Below, one piece after another: positions 50,250-59,576 of a DNA stretch of 64,000 bases (positions are counted from its first letter, which is position 1; every line of letters starts with the position of its first letter). Below the pieces are notes generated by a model. It had not been told where the DNA came from, did not search any database, and saw only the letters and a program-made list of their open reading frames with translations. The stretch comes from Sinimarinibacterium sp. NLF-5-8 (GTDB lineage: Bacteria > Pseudomonadota > Gammaproteobacteria > Nevskiales > Nevskiaceae): NCBI RefSeq assembly GCF_010092425.1, contig NZ_CP048030.1:1995501-2059500 (forward strand), in the 5' to 3' direction. The translations under genes and the position numbers were made by a program.

Positions 50250-50959
50250 GGGGTCTTCTTCAAGCTCAGTCGAATATAAAAAAACCAAAGTACCGCCGTG
50301 AACGCAAACCACTGTCCGGCATAGCCATAGTGTTTGAGTGGCGACAACTCTGCGCCGATTTGCCAATCGCGCAGATAACCCCCTTCGGCCTCTGGTGCCA
50401 TCAGCAGGATCCCACCGGCCAACTTATCGCCATAAACGCAACGCAAATCGGCAACCGTGGGATATTGGGCAATTCGCGGCCAACCCTGTGTTTCACACAA
50501 ATCACTTTGTACACGCAGACCCGGCGCCGGTGGCAGCTTCCAATATCCCTGGATGACTTGCTCCGTAGACGGTGCCGCCAACTGCGGCAGCCGGGTTCGA
50601 TCCAGATTGGCCGCAATCCAGCCTCGATCCACCATCACCACACCTGCATCTTTCAGGCGCAGAGGCGTCCAGACGTGGTACCCCGGTTGCCGCTGATGGC
50701 TTTGATTATCCAGCAACAGCTGCTGCGTTGCATCAAAATGTCCCTGCACCTGCGCCCAAACGATCTCGCCAGATTGCGCCTGGGTCTGCGCCGACAACAT
50801 CAAAGGAAGATGCCCTGGCGCCTGTTCATAACGCCGCTGCAAGTCTGCCTTGGCCTGCCCTCGCCCGATCTGCCAGCCTCCCAGCGATATCATCACCGCA
50901 CTCAGCGCCAGCACAACGCATGTTGCCCACAGCGCCGGCCTGAAACGACAGGACGCCAT
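50246..50959 (-). CDS. SURF1-family cytochrome oxidase assembly protein
   Basis: A 237-residue protein with the SURF1 plan: N-terminal membrane helix (ATCVVLALSAVMISLGGWQI, followed by the family's GxWQxxR-like GGWQIGRGQ), a periplasmic domain (VMVDRGWI), and a C-terminal helix (HYGYAGQWFAFTAVLWFFYI). SURF1 helps insert heme A into subunit I. Coupled to the SCO-like gene. Confidence 0.9.
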   Translation of the reverse strand: MASCRFRPALWATCVVLALSAVMISLGGWQIGRGQAKADLQRRYEQAPGHLPLMLSAQTQAQSGEIVWAQVQGHFDATQQLLLDNQSHQRQPGYHVWTPLRLKDAGVVMVDRGWIAANLDRTRLPQLAAPSTEQVIQGYWKLPPAPGLRVQSDLCETQGWPRIAQYPTVADLRCVYGDKLAGGILLMAPEAEGGYLRDWQIGAELSPLKHYGYAGQWFAFTAVLWFFYIRLSLKKTP

Positions 50960-51061
50960 CAGTCAGCACCCCGCCCACTGCCACTGAGGTGAAGCAACGC
51001 TGAAATACATGCTTTTTTGCCGCTATGATGCAACGCTTCCAAGGCTTTTGCGGACAACATC

Positions 51062-51292
51062 ATGTGGGTCAAAATCATCATCATCACCTTGCTCATCGCG
51101 GTATTGGTTTCACTGATGACCAGCATGACCTTCCTGATCCGTGACGACAGCAGCCAGCGACGGACGCTGACCGCGCTGAAAATTCGTGTTGCGCTATCCA
51201 TCACCTTGCTGGCATTTCTGATGCTGTCCTGGCACCAGGGCTGGATCGAACCTCACAGCATCATGCCCATGAACCCTTCTGGCACCCGCTGA
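51062..51292 (+). CDS. DUF2909 twin-transmembrane protein
   Basis: A 76-residue protein with two membrane helices (KIIIITLLIAVLVSLMTSMT and IRVALSITLLAFLMLSWHQG) joined by a charged loop with RRTLTALK. This is the DUF2909 pattern, found next to SURF1/cox genes in gammaproteobacteria. Role unknown; the location suggests oxidase biogenesis. It is on the strand opposite to the rest of the locus. Confidence 0.85.
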   Translation: MWVKIIIITLLIAVLVSLMTSMTFLIRDDSSQRRTLTALKIRVALSITLLAFLMLSWHQGWIEPHSIMPMNPSGTR

Positions 51293-51350
51293 AGTATCAA
51301 TCGACCGCTACGACCGCAGCTTCTCGGCTTCGTTCCACCGCCTCAACAAA

Positions 51351-51379
51351 ACAAACGGGCCGACAAGCGGCCCGTTTGT
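51351..51379. terminator. Bidirectional intrinsic terminator
   Basis: A perfect 12-bp stem ACAAACGGGCCG / CGGCCCGTTTGT with ACAAG loop between the convergent DUF2909 and coxIII genes. Confidence 0.8.
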
Positions 51380-51413
51380 ATCTCAATACCGCGATATTCG
51401 CGCGCGTTCTGCA

Positions 51414-52292
51414 CTACAGCCAGTACACGACGACAAACAAGCCCAGCCAAACGACGTCCACAAAGTGCCAGTACCAGGCAACCCCTTCAAAGCCAAAGTG
51501 AGAATCCGGCTTGAAGTGCCCTTTCATCAGACGCAGCGTGATTACCGCCAGCATGATCGTACCGAGAGTCACGTGAACCCCGTGAAAACCCGTCAGCATA
51601 AAGAAGGTCGATCCATAGACCCCTGAGCCCATGGTCAGATTCAGTTCGGTATAGGCATGGATGTACTCCTCAACCTGGAAGTACAAGAAGGTGGCACCCA
51701 GCGCCACTGTTGCCCACATCCACAGAATGCATGCCAGCCGTTTGCTGTCCTTGAGTGCGTGGTGCGCCAGCGTGATCGTCACCCCGGAAGCCAGCAACAG
51801 TGCAGTATTGACTGCCGGCACCGAAAATGCGGGAATCGTCTGAAAATCACCACCAACCTGTGCGGGGCCGTTAGACGGCCAAGCCGACTCAAAGCCCGGC
51901 CACAGCGTGATATGGGTTGCCAGCTTTGCACCTTCACCTGCCAACCACGGCACCGACAACTCACGCACATAGAACAGTGCACCGAAAAATGCACCGAAAA
52001 ACATCACTTCGGAAAAGATGAACCAGGCCATGCCCCAGCGATAGGTGCGATCGACGATCGGCGTGTACTTGCCACTTTCACTTTCACCGGTAATGTTGGA
52101 GAACCAGCGATAAATGACAAAAATACCAAGTGCAACGCTGCCCCAGACCGGGATCGGCCCCAGATGCGAGTTTTCAAAATAGCTGGAGACCCCAATGACC
52201 AGCAAGACCAGCGCCACCGTCAAGACAAACGGCAAGGCACTGGGTTCGGGCACGTAATAACGATCCGTCGATTGAGCGTTGGTGCTCGTCAT
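51414..52292 (-). CDS. ctaE: Cytochrome c oxidase subunit III
   Basis: A 292-residue, seven-span subunit. Start YYVPEPSALPFVLTVALVLL, WFSNITGESESGKYTP-loop, WFIFSEVMFFGAFFGALFYVR with the conserved Glu, and FFMLTGFHGVHVTLGTIML and GVAWYWHFVDVVWLGLFVVVY at the end are invariant features. AGGAG precedes the ATG by six bases. Follows ctaG. Confidence 0.97.
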   Translation of the reverse strand: MTSTNAQSTDRYYVPEPSALPFVLTVALVLLVIGVSSYFENSHLGPIPVWGSVALGIFVIYRWFSNITGESESGKYTPIVDRTYRWGMAWFIFSEVMFFGAFFGALFYVRELSVPWLAGEGAKLATHITLWPGFESAWPSNGPAQVGGDFQTIPAFSVPAVNTALLLASGVTITLAHHALKDSKRLACILWMWATVALGATFLYFQVEEYIHAYTELNLTMGSGVYGSTFFMLTGFHGVHVTLGTIMLAVITLRLMKGHFKPDSHFGFEGVAWYWHFVDVVWLGLFVVVYWL

Positions 52293-52294
52293 GT

Positions 52295-52852
52295 TCAACT
52301 CCTAGGTACGCTTGAATCCTGATTCAAGGAAACGTTTGAGACATTAAAAAAAGTATAAGACAACGTGACGCGATCAATATAAGACGGCAATTCCGGATCG
52401 AGGGTAAAAACGACCGGCATATGCTTTGTTTCCCCTGCCTCGAATGATTGGTTGTTGAAACAAAAGCATTCGGTTTTGCGCAAGTACTTTGCAGCCTTGG
52501 CCGGAGCCACATTAGGCACGGCCTGCGCCACCTGATCGTGATCTTCCGTATTGCGGGCAAAAAAGTTGACGGTATACATCTGTCCGGGGTGGACGACCAC
52601 GGATGGCTGCTCCGCGTTGAACTCCCACGAACGCCCCCCGTTGACCGTGGTGACAAACTCCACCACGACACTGCGGCTTTCATCAACAACCGCAGGCGCA
52701 GCGGCAGCTTCCAGCGCCACGCGGCCGTTGATTCCCAGCACATCGCACAGCATGTTGTACATCGGCACCATGGCATAACCAAAGCCAAACATCCCGAGTA
52801 CCACCAACAGCAGGCGGATGGCGTGGCGGCCAGAACGCGTCAACTCGCTCAT
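52295..52852 (-). CDS. ctaG: Cytochrome c oxidase assembly protein CtaG (Cox11)
   Basis: A 185-residue copper chaperone for the CuB site: one N-terminal membrane helix (LLLVVLGMFGFGYAMVPMYN), then the periplasmic immunoglobulin-like domain with the copper motif KTECFCFNNQSFEAGE (CFCF). Start ATG overlaps the stop of the 38-codon gene (ATGA). Confidence 0.96.
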   Translation of the reverse strand: MSELTRSGRHAIRLLLVVLGMFGFGYAMVPMYNMLCDVLGINGRVALEAAAAPAVVDESRSVVVEFVTTVNGGRSWEFNAEQPSVVVHPGQMYTVNFFARNTEDHDQVAQAVPNVAPAKAAKYLRKTECFCFNNQSFEAGETKHMPVVFTLDPELPSYIDRVTLSYTFFNVSNVSLNQDSSVPRS

Positions 52853-52965
52853 CGATGCGCGACCGAAAACACAAACCACGCCATGATCGCCAGCGCCAGA
52901 CCAATATGCGCCCAGAACATCAGCAGGATGCGCCGCTTTCTTGCACGTTCATCTTTCATGGTCAT
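52849..52965 (-). CDS. Cytochrome oxidase small assembly protein (38 residues)
   Basis: A very short gene between ctaD and ctaG. It encodes MTMKDERARKRRILLMFWAH, then a hydrophobic run IGLALAIMAWFVFSVAHR: a basic N-terminus and one membrane helix. TTGGAG lies about 11 bases before the ATG, and its stop overlaps the ctaG start as ATGA, so it is translationally coupled. A second possible start is the Met two codons later. Tiny proteins of this form and place are known in proteobacterial cox operons; I trust the gene more than the precise function. Confidence 0.8.
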   Translation of the reverse strand: MTMKDERARKRRILLMFWAHIGLALAIMAWFVFSVAHR

Positions 52966-52992
52966 GGCCGCAAACTCCAATCAACCCGCGAC

Positions 52993-54624
52993 TCAGTGCT
53001 TGCTCAGCACGCCGGTGCATTCTTCTTCCGGCAGCATCGGCTGGTCTTCAAAGGTGTGATACGGCGCCGGACTCGGGACGATCCACTCGAAGCCCTTTGC
53101 TCCCTCCCAGACACGCCCAGGCAGGTCCTGCTTGCGCCCAAACCAGCCAAAGCAGCTCGCCAGCATGTTGAAGATGAAGATGAACTGCGCAAAGAAGAAT
53201 CCAAACGCACCAATCGTGGACATCACGTTCCAATCGGTGAACTGTACGGCGTAATCCGGCACCCGGCGTTGCATCCCGGCCAAACCGGCAAAGTGCTGCG
53301 GGAAGAACGTCAGATTGATGAACACCGCCGACAGCCAGAAGTGGGTTTTACCCCAGAACTCGTTGTACATGCGGCCGGTCCATTTCGGAATCCAGAAATA
53401 CACGCCGGCAATGATCGAGAACACCGCCCCCGGCACCAGCACATAGTGGAAGTGCGCCACGATGAAGTAGGTATCGTGATACTGGAAGTCCGCCGGAGAC
53501 ACCGCCATCATCAGGCCAGAGAATCCACCGATACTGAACAGGAAGACAAAGCCGATCGCAAACAACATCGGGGTTTCATAGGTCATCGAGCCTTTCCACA
53601 TCGTGGCCGCCCAATTGAACACTTTGACGCCTGTTGGCACTGAAATCAGCATGGTTGCAAACATGAAGAACAGTTCACCGGCCATGGGCATGCCTACCGT
53701 GAACATGTGGTGCGCCCACACGATCAGCGACAGGAAGGCAATGGCAGCGGTGGCGTAGACCATGGAGTCGTAACCAAACAGCGGCTTGCGCGCAAAAGTG
53801 GGAATGATGGTGCTGACAATGCCGAAGGCCGGCAGAATCATGATGTACACCTCAGGGTGCCCAAAGAACCAGAAAATGTGCTGGTAAAGAACCGGGTCAC
53901 CACCACCGGCGGCACGGAAGAAGCTGGTCAAAAAGTATTTGTCGGTCAACAGCATGGTCACGGCACCCGCCAGAACCGGCATCACCGCAATCAGCAAATA
54001 TGCCGTGATGAACCAGGTCCACACGAACATCGGCATTTTCAACAGCGTCATGCCCGGAGCGCGCATGTTGAGGATGGTCACTACGATGTTGATCGCGCCG
54101 GTGATGGAGGAGATTCCCATCAAGTGCACGGCAAAAATTACAAACGGGAACGCGTTTGCCGTTTGCAGCATCAGCGGCGGATACATCGTCCAGCCACCGG
54201 CAGGACCACCGCCCGGCATGAAGATGGTGGACAGCAGCAGCGCAAACGCAAACGGCAGAATCCAGAACCCCCAGTTATTCACGCGCGGCATGGCCAGATC
54301 GGAACAACCGATCATCAACGGCACCATCCAGTTTGCCAGGCCGACAAAGCCAGGCATGACGCCACCGAAGATCATCACCAGCGCATGCATCGTCGTCATC
54401 GAGTTGAAGAACTGCGGATCGACGAATTGCAAACCGGGAATGAACAGCTCTGCACGAATGATCAGCGACATGATGCCGCCGATACAGAACATCGTGAAAG
54501 CAAAGAACAGATACAACGTCCCCAGATCCTTGTGGTTGGTTGTCTTGATCCAGCGCATGATGCCCTTGTCGGGGCCATGATGCGCGTGGTCATCATGAGC
54601 GTGCGTGTCGTGTGCGTGTGCCAT
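52993..54624 (-). CDS. ctaD: Cytochrome c oxidase subunit I
   Basis: A 543-residue catalytic subunit with 12 helices. Heme a and a3/CuB ligands are visible: MTTMHALVMIFGG, WFFGHPEVYIMILPAFG (with the cross-linked His-Tyr) and WAHHMFTVGM, and later FHYVLVPGAVFSI. The GHPEVYI Glu and the NxD region suggest an A-type, proton-pumping aa3 oxidase. The His/Asp-rich N-terminus (HAHDTHAHDDHAHH) may bind metal. Ends in a divergent C-terminal CTGVLSKH. Confidence 0.98.
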   Translation of the reverse strand: MAHAHDTHAHDDHAHHGPDKGIMRWIKTTNHKDLGTLYLFFAFTMFCIGGIMSLIIRAELFIPGLQFVDPQFFNSMTTMHALVMIFGGVMPGFVGLANWMVPLMIGCSDLAMPRVNNWGFWILPFAFALLLSTIFMPGGGPAGGWTMYPPLMLQTANAFPFVIFAVHLMGISSITGAINIVVTILNMRAPGMTLLKMPMFVWTWFITAYLLIAVMPVLAGAVTMLLTDKYFLTSFFRAAGGGDPVLYQHIFWFFGHPEVYIMILPAFGIVSTIIPTFARKPLFGYDSMVYATAAIAFLSLIVWAHHMFTVGMPMAGELFFMFATMLISVPTGVKVFNWAATMWKGSMTYETPMLFAIGFVFLFSIGGFSGLMMAVSPADFQYHDTYFIVAHFHYVLVPGAVFSIIAGVYFWIPKWTGRMYNEFWGKTHFWLSAVFINLTFFPQHFAGLAGMQRRVPDYAVQFTDWNVMSTIGAFGFFFAQFIFIFNMLASCFGWFGRKQDLPGRVWEGAKGFEWIVPSPAPYHTFEDQPMLPEEECTGVLSKH

Positions 54625-54647
54625 GGTCAACTCCAAAATAACTGCGC

Positions 54648-55853
54648 TTAGCGCTGTGCGGCGACGTCAGCGGCCGAAACGGCACTGGCGCTATGTCCCC
54701 ATGACTTGCGAACGTAAGTCATGATGGCGGCAATGTCGGCGTCGGACAGATGCCCGAGCGGCGGCATTGCATTTTTTCCATTGATGATCTGGTGGGCAAA
54801 GTCGGCCACATCGGCGGCTACCGCAATCTTGCTTTCAACCAATGAAGGGAAAGTCGGCGGCAACCCGGCGCCCGAGGTCTGGTGGCAAGCGGCACAGGCG
54901 GCGTTGTAATGCTTCTCGCCGTTGGCCAACTGATCTTCTGCGCTCGGCGCGGCAGCCGGGGGCGCATCGCTGGCGGTCACTGCAGCGGCAGCCACTTCCG
55001 CTGGCGCTGCGGCCGGAGCGGCGGCAGGTGCAGCAGCGGTTTTTTGCCCACCTTTTTGCTCGGCCAGCCAGGCGTCGTATTCAGCCTGCGGCAGCGCGCG
55101 CACGACAATCGGCATGTAGCCATGATCACGGCCACACAGCTCGGCGCACACGCCACGATAGGTTCCGGGGGTTTCGACCCTAGCCCAGGTTTCGTTGACG
55201 TACCCGGGAATGGCATCTTTCTTGATGGCGAAATCGGGCATCCACCAGGCATGGATCACGTCGTTGGAGGTGATCAAAAAGCGAACCTTCTTGCCGACCG
55301 GAATCACCAGCGGGTGATCCACATCAACCAGATAATTGGGCACCTGGGTGACATCAATGCCTGAATTGAGCTGGCGAGCCTGATTGGATTCAGGCGTCAG
55401 CGTTGAGAAAAAGCCAACGTCCTCACCCAGATAGTCGTAGTGCCACTTCCACTGATAGCCGGTGACCTTGATGCTCATGTCGGCATCACGAACATCTTCC
55501 ATCTTGATCAGGGTTCCGGCGGCAGGGATGGTGATGCCGATCAGGATCAGGAACGGAATGGCAGTCCAGATGATTTCCACGGTGGTGGACTCATGAAAAT
55601 CAGCCGGCTTGGGATTCTTGGAGCGGCGGTGAAAGATGATCGACCAGATCATCACACCAAAAACCAGCGCGCCGATGACAACACATACCCAGAACACCAG
55701 CATATGCAGGCCAAAGACCATTTGACTGTTCGGCGTCACCCCCGGTGGCAAGTTATAGCCATTGCCGGTTTCGGTATATGCCTGCGCAGCAAACGCCGTC
55801 ACCATCAGTCCGACTGTTGTTGCCAGCTTTGCCAGCCATCCCTTCATTGACAT
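54648..55853 (-). CDS. ctaC: Cytochrome c oxidase subunit II with fused cytochrome c
   Basis: A 401-residue subunit of caa3 type. Signal peptide (GWLAKLATTVGLMVTAFAAQA), two membrane helices (to about 125), the CuA cupredoxin domain with GVCAELCGRDHGYMPI (two Cys, His, Met; about 235), an Ala/Pro-rich linker, and a C-terminal cytochrome c domain with CAACH (about 320) and axial Met in GKNAMPPLG. Accepts electrons from cytochrome c; the fused heme domain is common in some but not all proteobacteria. Confidence 0.97.
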   Translation of the reverse strand: MSMKGWLAKLATTVGLMVTAFAAQAYTETGNGYNLPPGVTPNSQMVFGLHMLVFWVCVVIGALVFGVMIWSIIFHRRSKNPKPADFHESTTVEIIWTAIPFLILIGITIPAAGTLIKMEDVRDADMSIKVTGYQWKWHYDYLGEDVGFFSTLTPESNQARQLNSGIDVTQVPNYLVDVDHPLVIPVGKKVRFLITSNDVIHAWWMPDFAIKKDAIPGYVNETWARVETPGTYRGVCAELCGRDHGYMPIVVRALPQAEYDAWLAEQKGGQKTAAAPAAAPAAAPAEVAAAAVTASDAPPAAAPSAEDQLANGEKHYNAACAACHQTSGAGLPPTFPSLVESKIAVAADVADFAHQIINGKNAMPPLGHLSDADIAAIMTYVRKSWGHSASAVSAADVAAQR

Positions 55854-55856
55854 CTG

Positions 55857-56411
55857 TCACTCTCCAAAACGCAAGGTTTGCGTAGGTAAAACACCCGACT
55901 CTGCCGCCATGCCACACCAGCCGGGTATCAACAACTCCCTGATTCGTGTCGCCACCCGGCGACGCTCCACATCGGTCAGACAGCCTCCAATACAAAGACG
56001 CCGCCCCATACAACTCAAAATCACCTGCTGCGGCGCATGGCGATGAGCGCCCCGCTCCAGCAGCACGCGCGTTCGTGCGCGATCCAATACCGTTGAAACA
56101 GGCGCCGCCTGCCCCAACATCCCTCTTTCGATCCGCAGGTGACTCGGTGTAAACACCAGCACCTCGCGGTAGCGATTCTTATGCAGCGCCCAATACAGCG
56201 CAGCGCCCAATGCCACCAGTTCAAGGCTTGTGAACGGAATCACCAGCCACAACCCCTGCGCCAGCATGATCACCGCCAGAATCAGGCTGATCACTGCCAT
56301 CGACGCCATGAACCAGCACGCCTGCGCTACGGTCAGCGAAGCATTCGGCTGAATCACCAGCCGGGCTTCAACGCTCTCCAGCGCAGCAACGGGGGCGCGA
56401 TTGTAGACCAT
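55857..56411 (-). CDS. DUF2244 membrane protein
   Basis: A 184-residue protein with two adjacent membrane helices (FMASMAVISLILAVIMLAQG and PFTSLELVALGAALYWAL) followed by a cytoplasmic beta domain. This is the DUF2244 pattern, commonly placed just upstream of coxB in proteobacteria. Function unknown; its position three bases before ctaC suggests co-expression with the oxidase. Start: ATG at 56411; a TTG six codons upstream is possible. Confidence 0.85.
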   Translation of the reverse strand: MVYNRAPVAALESVEARLVIQPNASLTVAQACWFMASMAVISLILAVIMLAQGLWLVIPFTSLELVALGAALYWALHKNRYREVLVFTPSHLRIERGMLGQAAPVSTVLDRARTRVLLERGAHRHAPQQVILSCMGRRLCIGGCLTDVERRRVATRIRELLIPGWCGMAAESGVLPTQTLRFGE

Positions 56412-56496
56412 GCCCAGAACACCTCGCAAAGAATTGTTGCATGCAGACGCCCACTTTTGCGCACAACGGCAGCCGAATCAAGCCTTCAGCGGCGGT

Positions 56497-57186
56497 TCAG
56501 ACCGTCGCAGCCATCCCGACAGGCAATCGCAGCGCCGCAGCAGCCCCTTCAATACCGCCCCCCGGCGGCACCACGCCAAGCAATGGCGCTTCAATACGCG
56601 CGCGCAGCGTATCCAAGGTGTCCTGCCACGCATCTGCGCCTTCGGGCAGACGATTGGCCACCCACCCCGCCAAGCGCGTGCGTCGCATGATCGACTCCAC
56701 GCTCAGCAGCGCGTGATTGATGCAGCCCAGCCGCACGCCCACCACCAGCACCACCGGCCAGCGGTGCGCGCTGACCCAATCGTCAAAGCCGACGTCACCC
56801 ACCAGCGGCACGCGCCAGCCGCCCGCGCCTTCGGTGATCACCAGATCATGCTGCGCCAGCAATTCCGCATGCGCGCGATCCAACAAGGCCAGATCAATCG
56901 GCTGTCCGATCTGCGCGGCGGCCACATGCGGGGCGATCGGCGGTGCGTAGGTCAGCGGATTGATCTGCGCATAGCGCAGCCCCGGCGCGGATTCTGACCA
57001 CAACGCCAGCGCATCTTCGTTGCGCAAGCCATCGGCGGTCATCTCACTGCCCGACGCCACCGGCTTGTAACCACAGGCTTTGATGCCGGCTGTGCGCGCG
57101 CAGCGCAGCAGCGCACTCGTCACATAGGTTTTGCCCACACCGGTATCGGTGCCGGTCACAAAAAACGTGTTGCTGACAGCTTTCAT
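56497..57186 (-). CDS. bioD: Dethiobiotin synthetase
   Basis: A 229-residue ATP-dependent carboxylase of biotin synthesis. P-loop FVTGTDTGVGKTYVTSALLR at the start, GYKPVASGSEMTADGLRNED with catalytic Lys, and VITEGAGGWRVPL. GGAGAGGTGAAATG gives a very strong start. Coupled to bioF (four-base overlap). Confidence 0.96.
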   Translation of the reverse strand: MKAVSNTFFVTGTDTGVGKTYVTSALLRCARTAGIKACGYKPVASGSEMTADGLRNEDALALWSESAPGLRYAQINPLTYAPPIAPHVAAAQIGQPIDLALLDRAHAELLAQHDLVITEGAGGWRVPLVGDVGFDDWVSAHRWPVVLVVGVRLGCINHALLSVESIMRRTRLAGWVANRLPEGADAWQDTLDTLRARIEAPLLGVVPPGGGIEGAAAALRLPVGMAATV

Positions 57187-58421
57187 TTCACCTCTCCCAC
57201 TTCGGCACGCCACGCGCGCGCCAGGGCTTCTACCAGCGCATCGACTTGGACATCGCTGTGCTCAGCGGTGAGGGTAATACGCAACCTTGCCGTGCCCTTG
57301 GGCACGGTTGGCGGCCGAATCGCCGCAATCCAAAAACCTTGTTCAAACAACCGCTTGGAAATCGCCAGCGCTGGCGCTTCACGCCCCACCACCAGGGGCT
57401 GAATCGGCGTGGTTGACGCCATCAAATCAATGCCGTGGGCGCGACAACCGGCGCGAAAGCGCGCGATGTTGGCCGCCACGCGCGCGCGCCGCGCCGCGCC
57501 TTCATCGCTGCGCACAATGCGCAGCGCCGCGCGCGCGGCGGCGGCCACCGCCGGTGGCGGCGCGGTGGAAAACACCCAACTGCGCGCGCGCTGGATCAAA
57601 AACTCGATCAACTCATCCGAACCGGCGACAAACGCACCGGCGCAGCCCAGGGATTTGCCCAGCGTCGCCGTATGCACATCAATCGCAAAATTGGCCCCCA
57701 AATCAAAACCTTGCGCACGCCACTGTTCGATGCTGCCCTGCCCGCGCGCGCCGAGCACGCCAAAGCCGTGAGCGTCGTCCACCATCAGCGGCACTTGTTG
57801 CGCGCGACACAGCGCCGCCAGCTCCGGCAGTGGCGCCAAATCCCCATCCATGGAAAACACGCCGTCCGTGACCAGCAGCGCATGACTTTCTGGTGCGCGC
57901 GTGCGCGCCAGCGCGGCGGCAAATGCGGAAACATCGGCATGGGCGATGCGCTGATAGCGCGCGCCACTCAAGCGCCCACCGTCGATCAACGACGCGTGAT
58001 TCAGCTCATCGGCAATCAATACATCGTCTTTACCCAGCAGCGCGCGCAGCACGCCCACATTCACCGCCCAGCCAGACGAAAACAGCAGCGCGCGCGCGCA
58101 GCCGAGAAAATCCGCCAGCTCATCTTCCAGCGCGCGATGTTCGCGGTTGTGTCCGGACACCAGCGCAGACGCGCCGCTGCCAACACCATCGTCAGCCGCC
58201 GCGCGCGCCAGCGCCTGCGCCAAGCGCGGATCGGCGGCCAGCCCCAGGTAATCGTTGCTGCAAAAGTTCAGGCAGCGCTGACCATCCACCTCGATCTGCG
58301 CGCCATGACTGCCGGTAATGGCGCGCCGCTGGCGGTACAAATCGGCGGCGCGCAGTTGTTCGAGCTGCGCGCGCAAGCGTTGGTCAAGCGCGCTTTGCAA
58401 CCGTGGCAAGGGCGCGTTCAC
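57183..58421 (-). CDS. bioF: 8-amino-7-oxononanoate synthase
   Basis: A 412-residue PLP enzyme that joins pimeloyl-thioester and L-alanine. [17 protein letters not shown] near the start, [14 protein letters not shown] (PLP Asp), and the PLP Lys in [15 protein letters not shown]. Start is GTG at 58421, overlapping the bioB stop. bioA, bioC and bioH are not in the window. Confidence 0.96.
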   Translation of the reverse strand: MNAPLPRLQSALDQRLRAQLEQLRAADLYRQRRAITGSHGAQIEVDGQRCLNFCSNDYLGLAADPRLAQALARAAADDGVGSGASALVSGHNREHRALEDELADFLGCARALLFSSGWAVNVGVLRALLGKDDVLIADELNHASLIDGGRLSGARYQRIAHADVSAFAAALARTRAPESHALLVTDGVFSMDGDLAPLPELAALCRAQQVPLMVDDAHGFGVLGARGQGSIEQWRAQGFDLGANFAIDVHTATLGKSLGCAGAFVAGSDELIEFLIQRARSWVFSTAPPPAVAAAARAALRIVRSDEGAARRARVAANIARFRAGCRAHGIDLMASTTPIQPLVVGREAPALAISKRLFEQGFWIAAIRPPTVPKGTARLRITLTAEHSDVQVDALVEALARAWRAEVGEVK

Positions 58422-59497
58422 GCTGCGCGATACGCCAGTGATTCGCTCTTTTTGTTGCCGCCGCCGCAGCCGCAGTTGCCACTGCCACAGCCGCCTTCAA
58501 GCCCTTCTGCGCGCGCCTGGTTTTCAGCCTCGGGCGCCACTTCCACGCCCTGTGCCGTCATGCCGAGTCGCGCCAGCAGCGCGCGGTCGTGGGCGTTTTG
58601 CGGGTTTTCGGTGGTCAGCAGTTTGTCGCCATAAAAAATCGAATTGGCACCGGCAAAAAAGCACAGCGCCTGCATTTCATCACTCATCGCGGTGCGCCCG
58701 GCCGACAGCCGCACATATGAGGTCGGCATCAAAATCCGCGCAATCGCAATCGTGCGGACAAACTCGATCGGGTCGATCTTGTCCGCGCCTTTAAGTGGCG
58801 TACCCTGCACTTGCACCAGGTTGTTGATCGGCACCGATTCGGGATGCGGATTCATGATCGCCAACTGCCGCAGCAGCTCGGCGCGATCTTCTGGTTCCTC
58901 GCCCATGCCGACGATGCCGCCGCAGCAGACCTTGATCCCGGCATCGCGCACACTCGACAGCGTGTTGAGCCGATCTTCAAACGTGCGCGTGCTGATGATT
59001 TTTCCGTAGTACTCCGGCGAGGTGTCGATGTTGTGGTTGTAGTAATCCAGCCCCGCTTCGGCCAGTTGTGACGCCTGCTCCGGCTTGAGCATCCCCAGCG
59101 TCACGCAGGTTTCCATGCCCAGCGCCTTGACCTCGCGCACCATCACTTCAACCTTGGCCAGATCGCGATCCTTGGGCGAACGCCACGCCGCGCCCATGCA
59201 AAAACGCGACGCACCATTGGCCTTGGCCGCGCGCGCGGCTTCAACTACCGCGTCGATTTCCATCAGCGCCTCGCGCGGCAGATCGGTGTTGTAACGCACC
59301 GACTGCGGGCAATAGGCGCAATCCTCCGGACACGCGCCGGTTTTGATGGAGAGCAGCGTAGACAGTTGCATCTGATTCGGGTCAAAGTGCTGCCGGTGCG
59401 CACTGTGCGCGCGAAACAGCAAATCATTGAACGGCAACGCAAACAACGCCTGCACCTGCTGCCGAGTCCAGTCATGGCGCACTTCAGTCTGAGACAT
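58418..59497 (-). CDS. bioB: Biotin synthase
   Basis: A 359-residue radical-SAM enzyme inserting sulfur into dethiobiotin. Radical-SAM cluster Cys in [17 protein letters not shown] (CxxxCxxC), [13 protein letters not shown] and [22 protein letters not shown]. The start is ATG at 59497 with GTGGAGG immediately upstream (unusually tight spacing). It has an added C-terminal tail rich in Cys and Gly ([16 protein letters not shown]), which may bind metal. First gene of bioB-bioF-bioD. Confidence 0.96.
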   Translation of the reverse strand: MSQTEVRHDWTRQQVQALFALPFNDLLFRAHSAHRQHFDPNQMQLSTLLSIKTGACPEDCAYCPQSVRYNTDLPREALMEIDAVVEAARAAKANGASRFCMGAAWRSPKDRDLAKVEVMVREVKALGMETCVTLGMLKPEQASQLAEAGLDYYNHNIDTSPEYYGKIISTRTFEDRLNTLSSVRDAGIKVCCGGIVGMGEEPEDRAELLRQLAIMNPHPESVPINNLVQVQGTPLKGADKIDPIEFVRTIAIARILMPTSYVRLSAGRTAMSDEMQALCFFAGANSIFYGDKLLTTENPQNAHDRALLARLGMTAQGVEVAPEAENQARAEGLEGGCGSGNCGCGGGNKKSESLAYRAA

Positions 59498-59576
59498 CCT
59501 CCACTCCCCGCTGTGTTCGTAAAGCTGCGCAGTTTCGGGATCAATCCTCAAAGTTGTCAACCCGGATGGCATCAAT

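Noticed and set aside
50489-50496. TGTTTCAC resembling half of a parS site
   Set aside because: The second half (GTGAAACA) is missing, and it lies inside the SURF1 gene. No complete parS was seen anywhere in the window.
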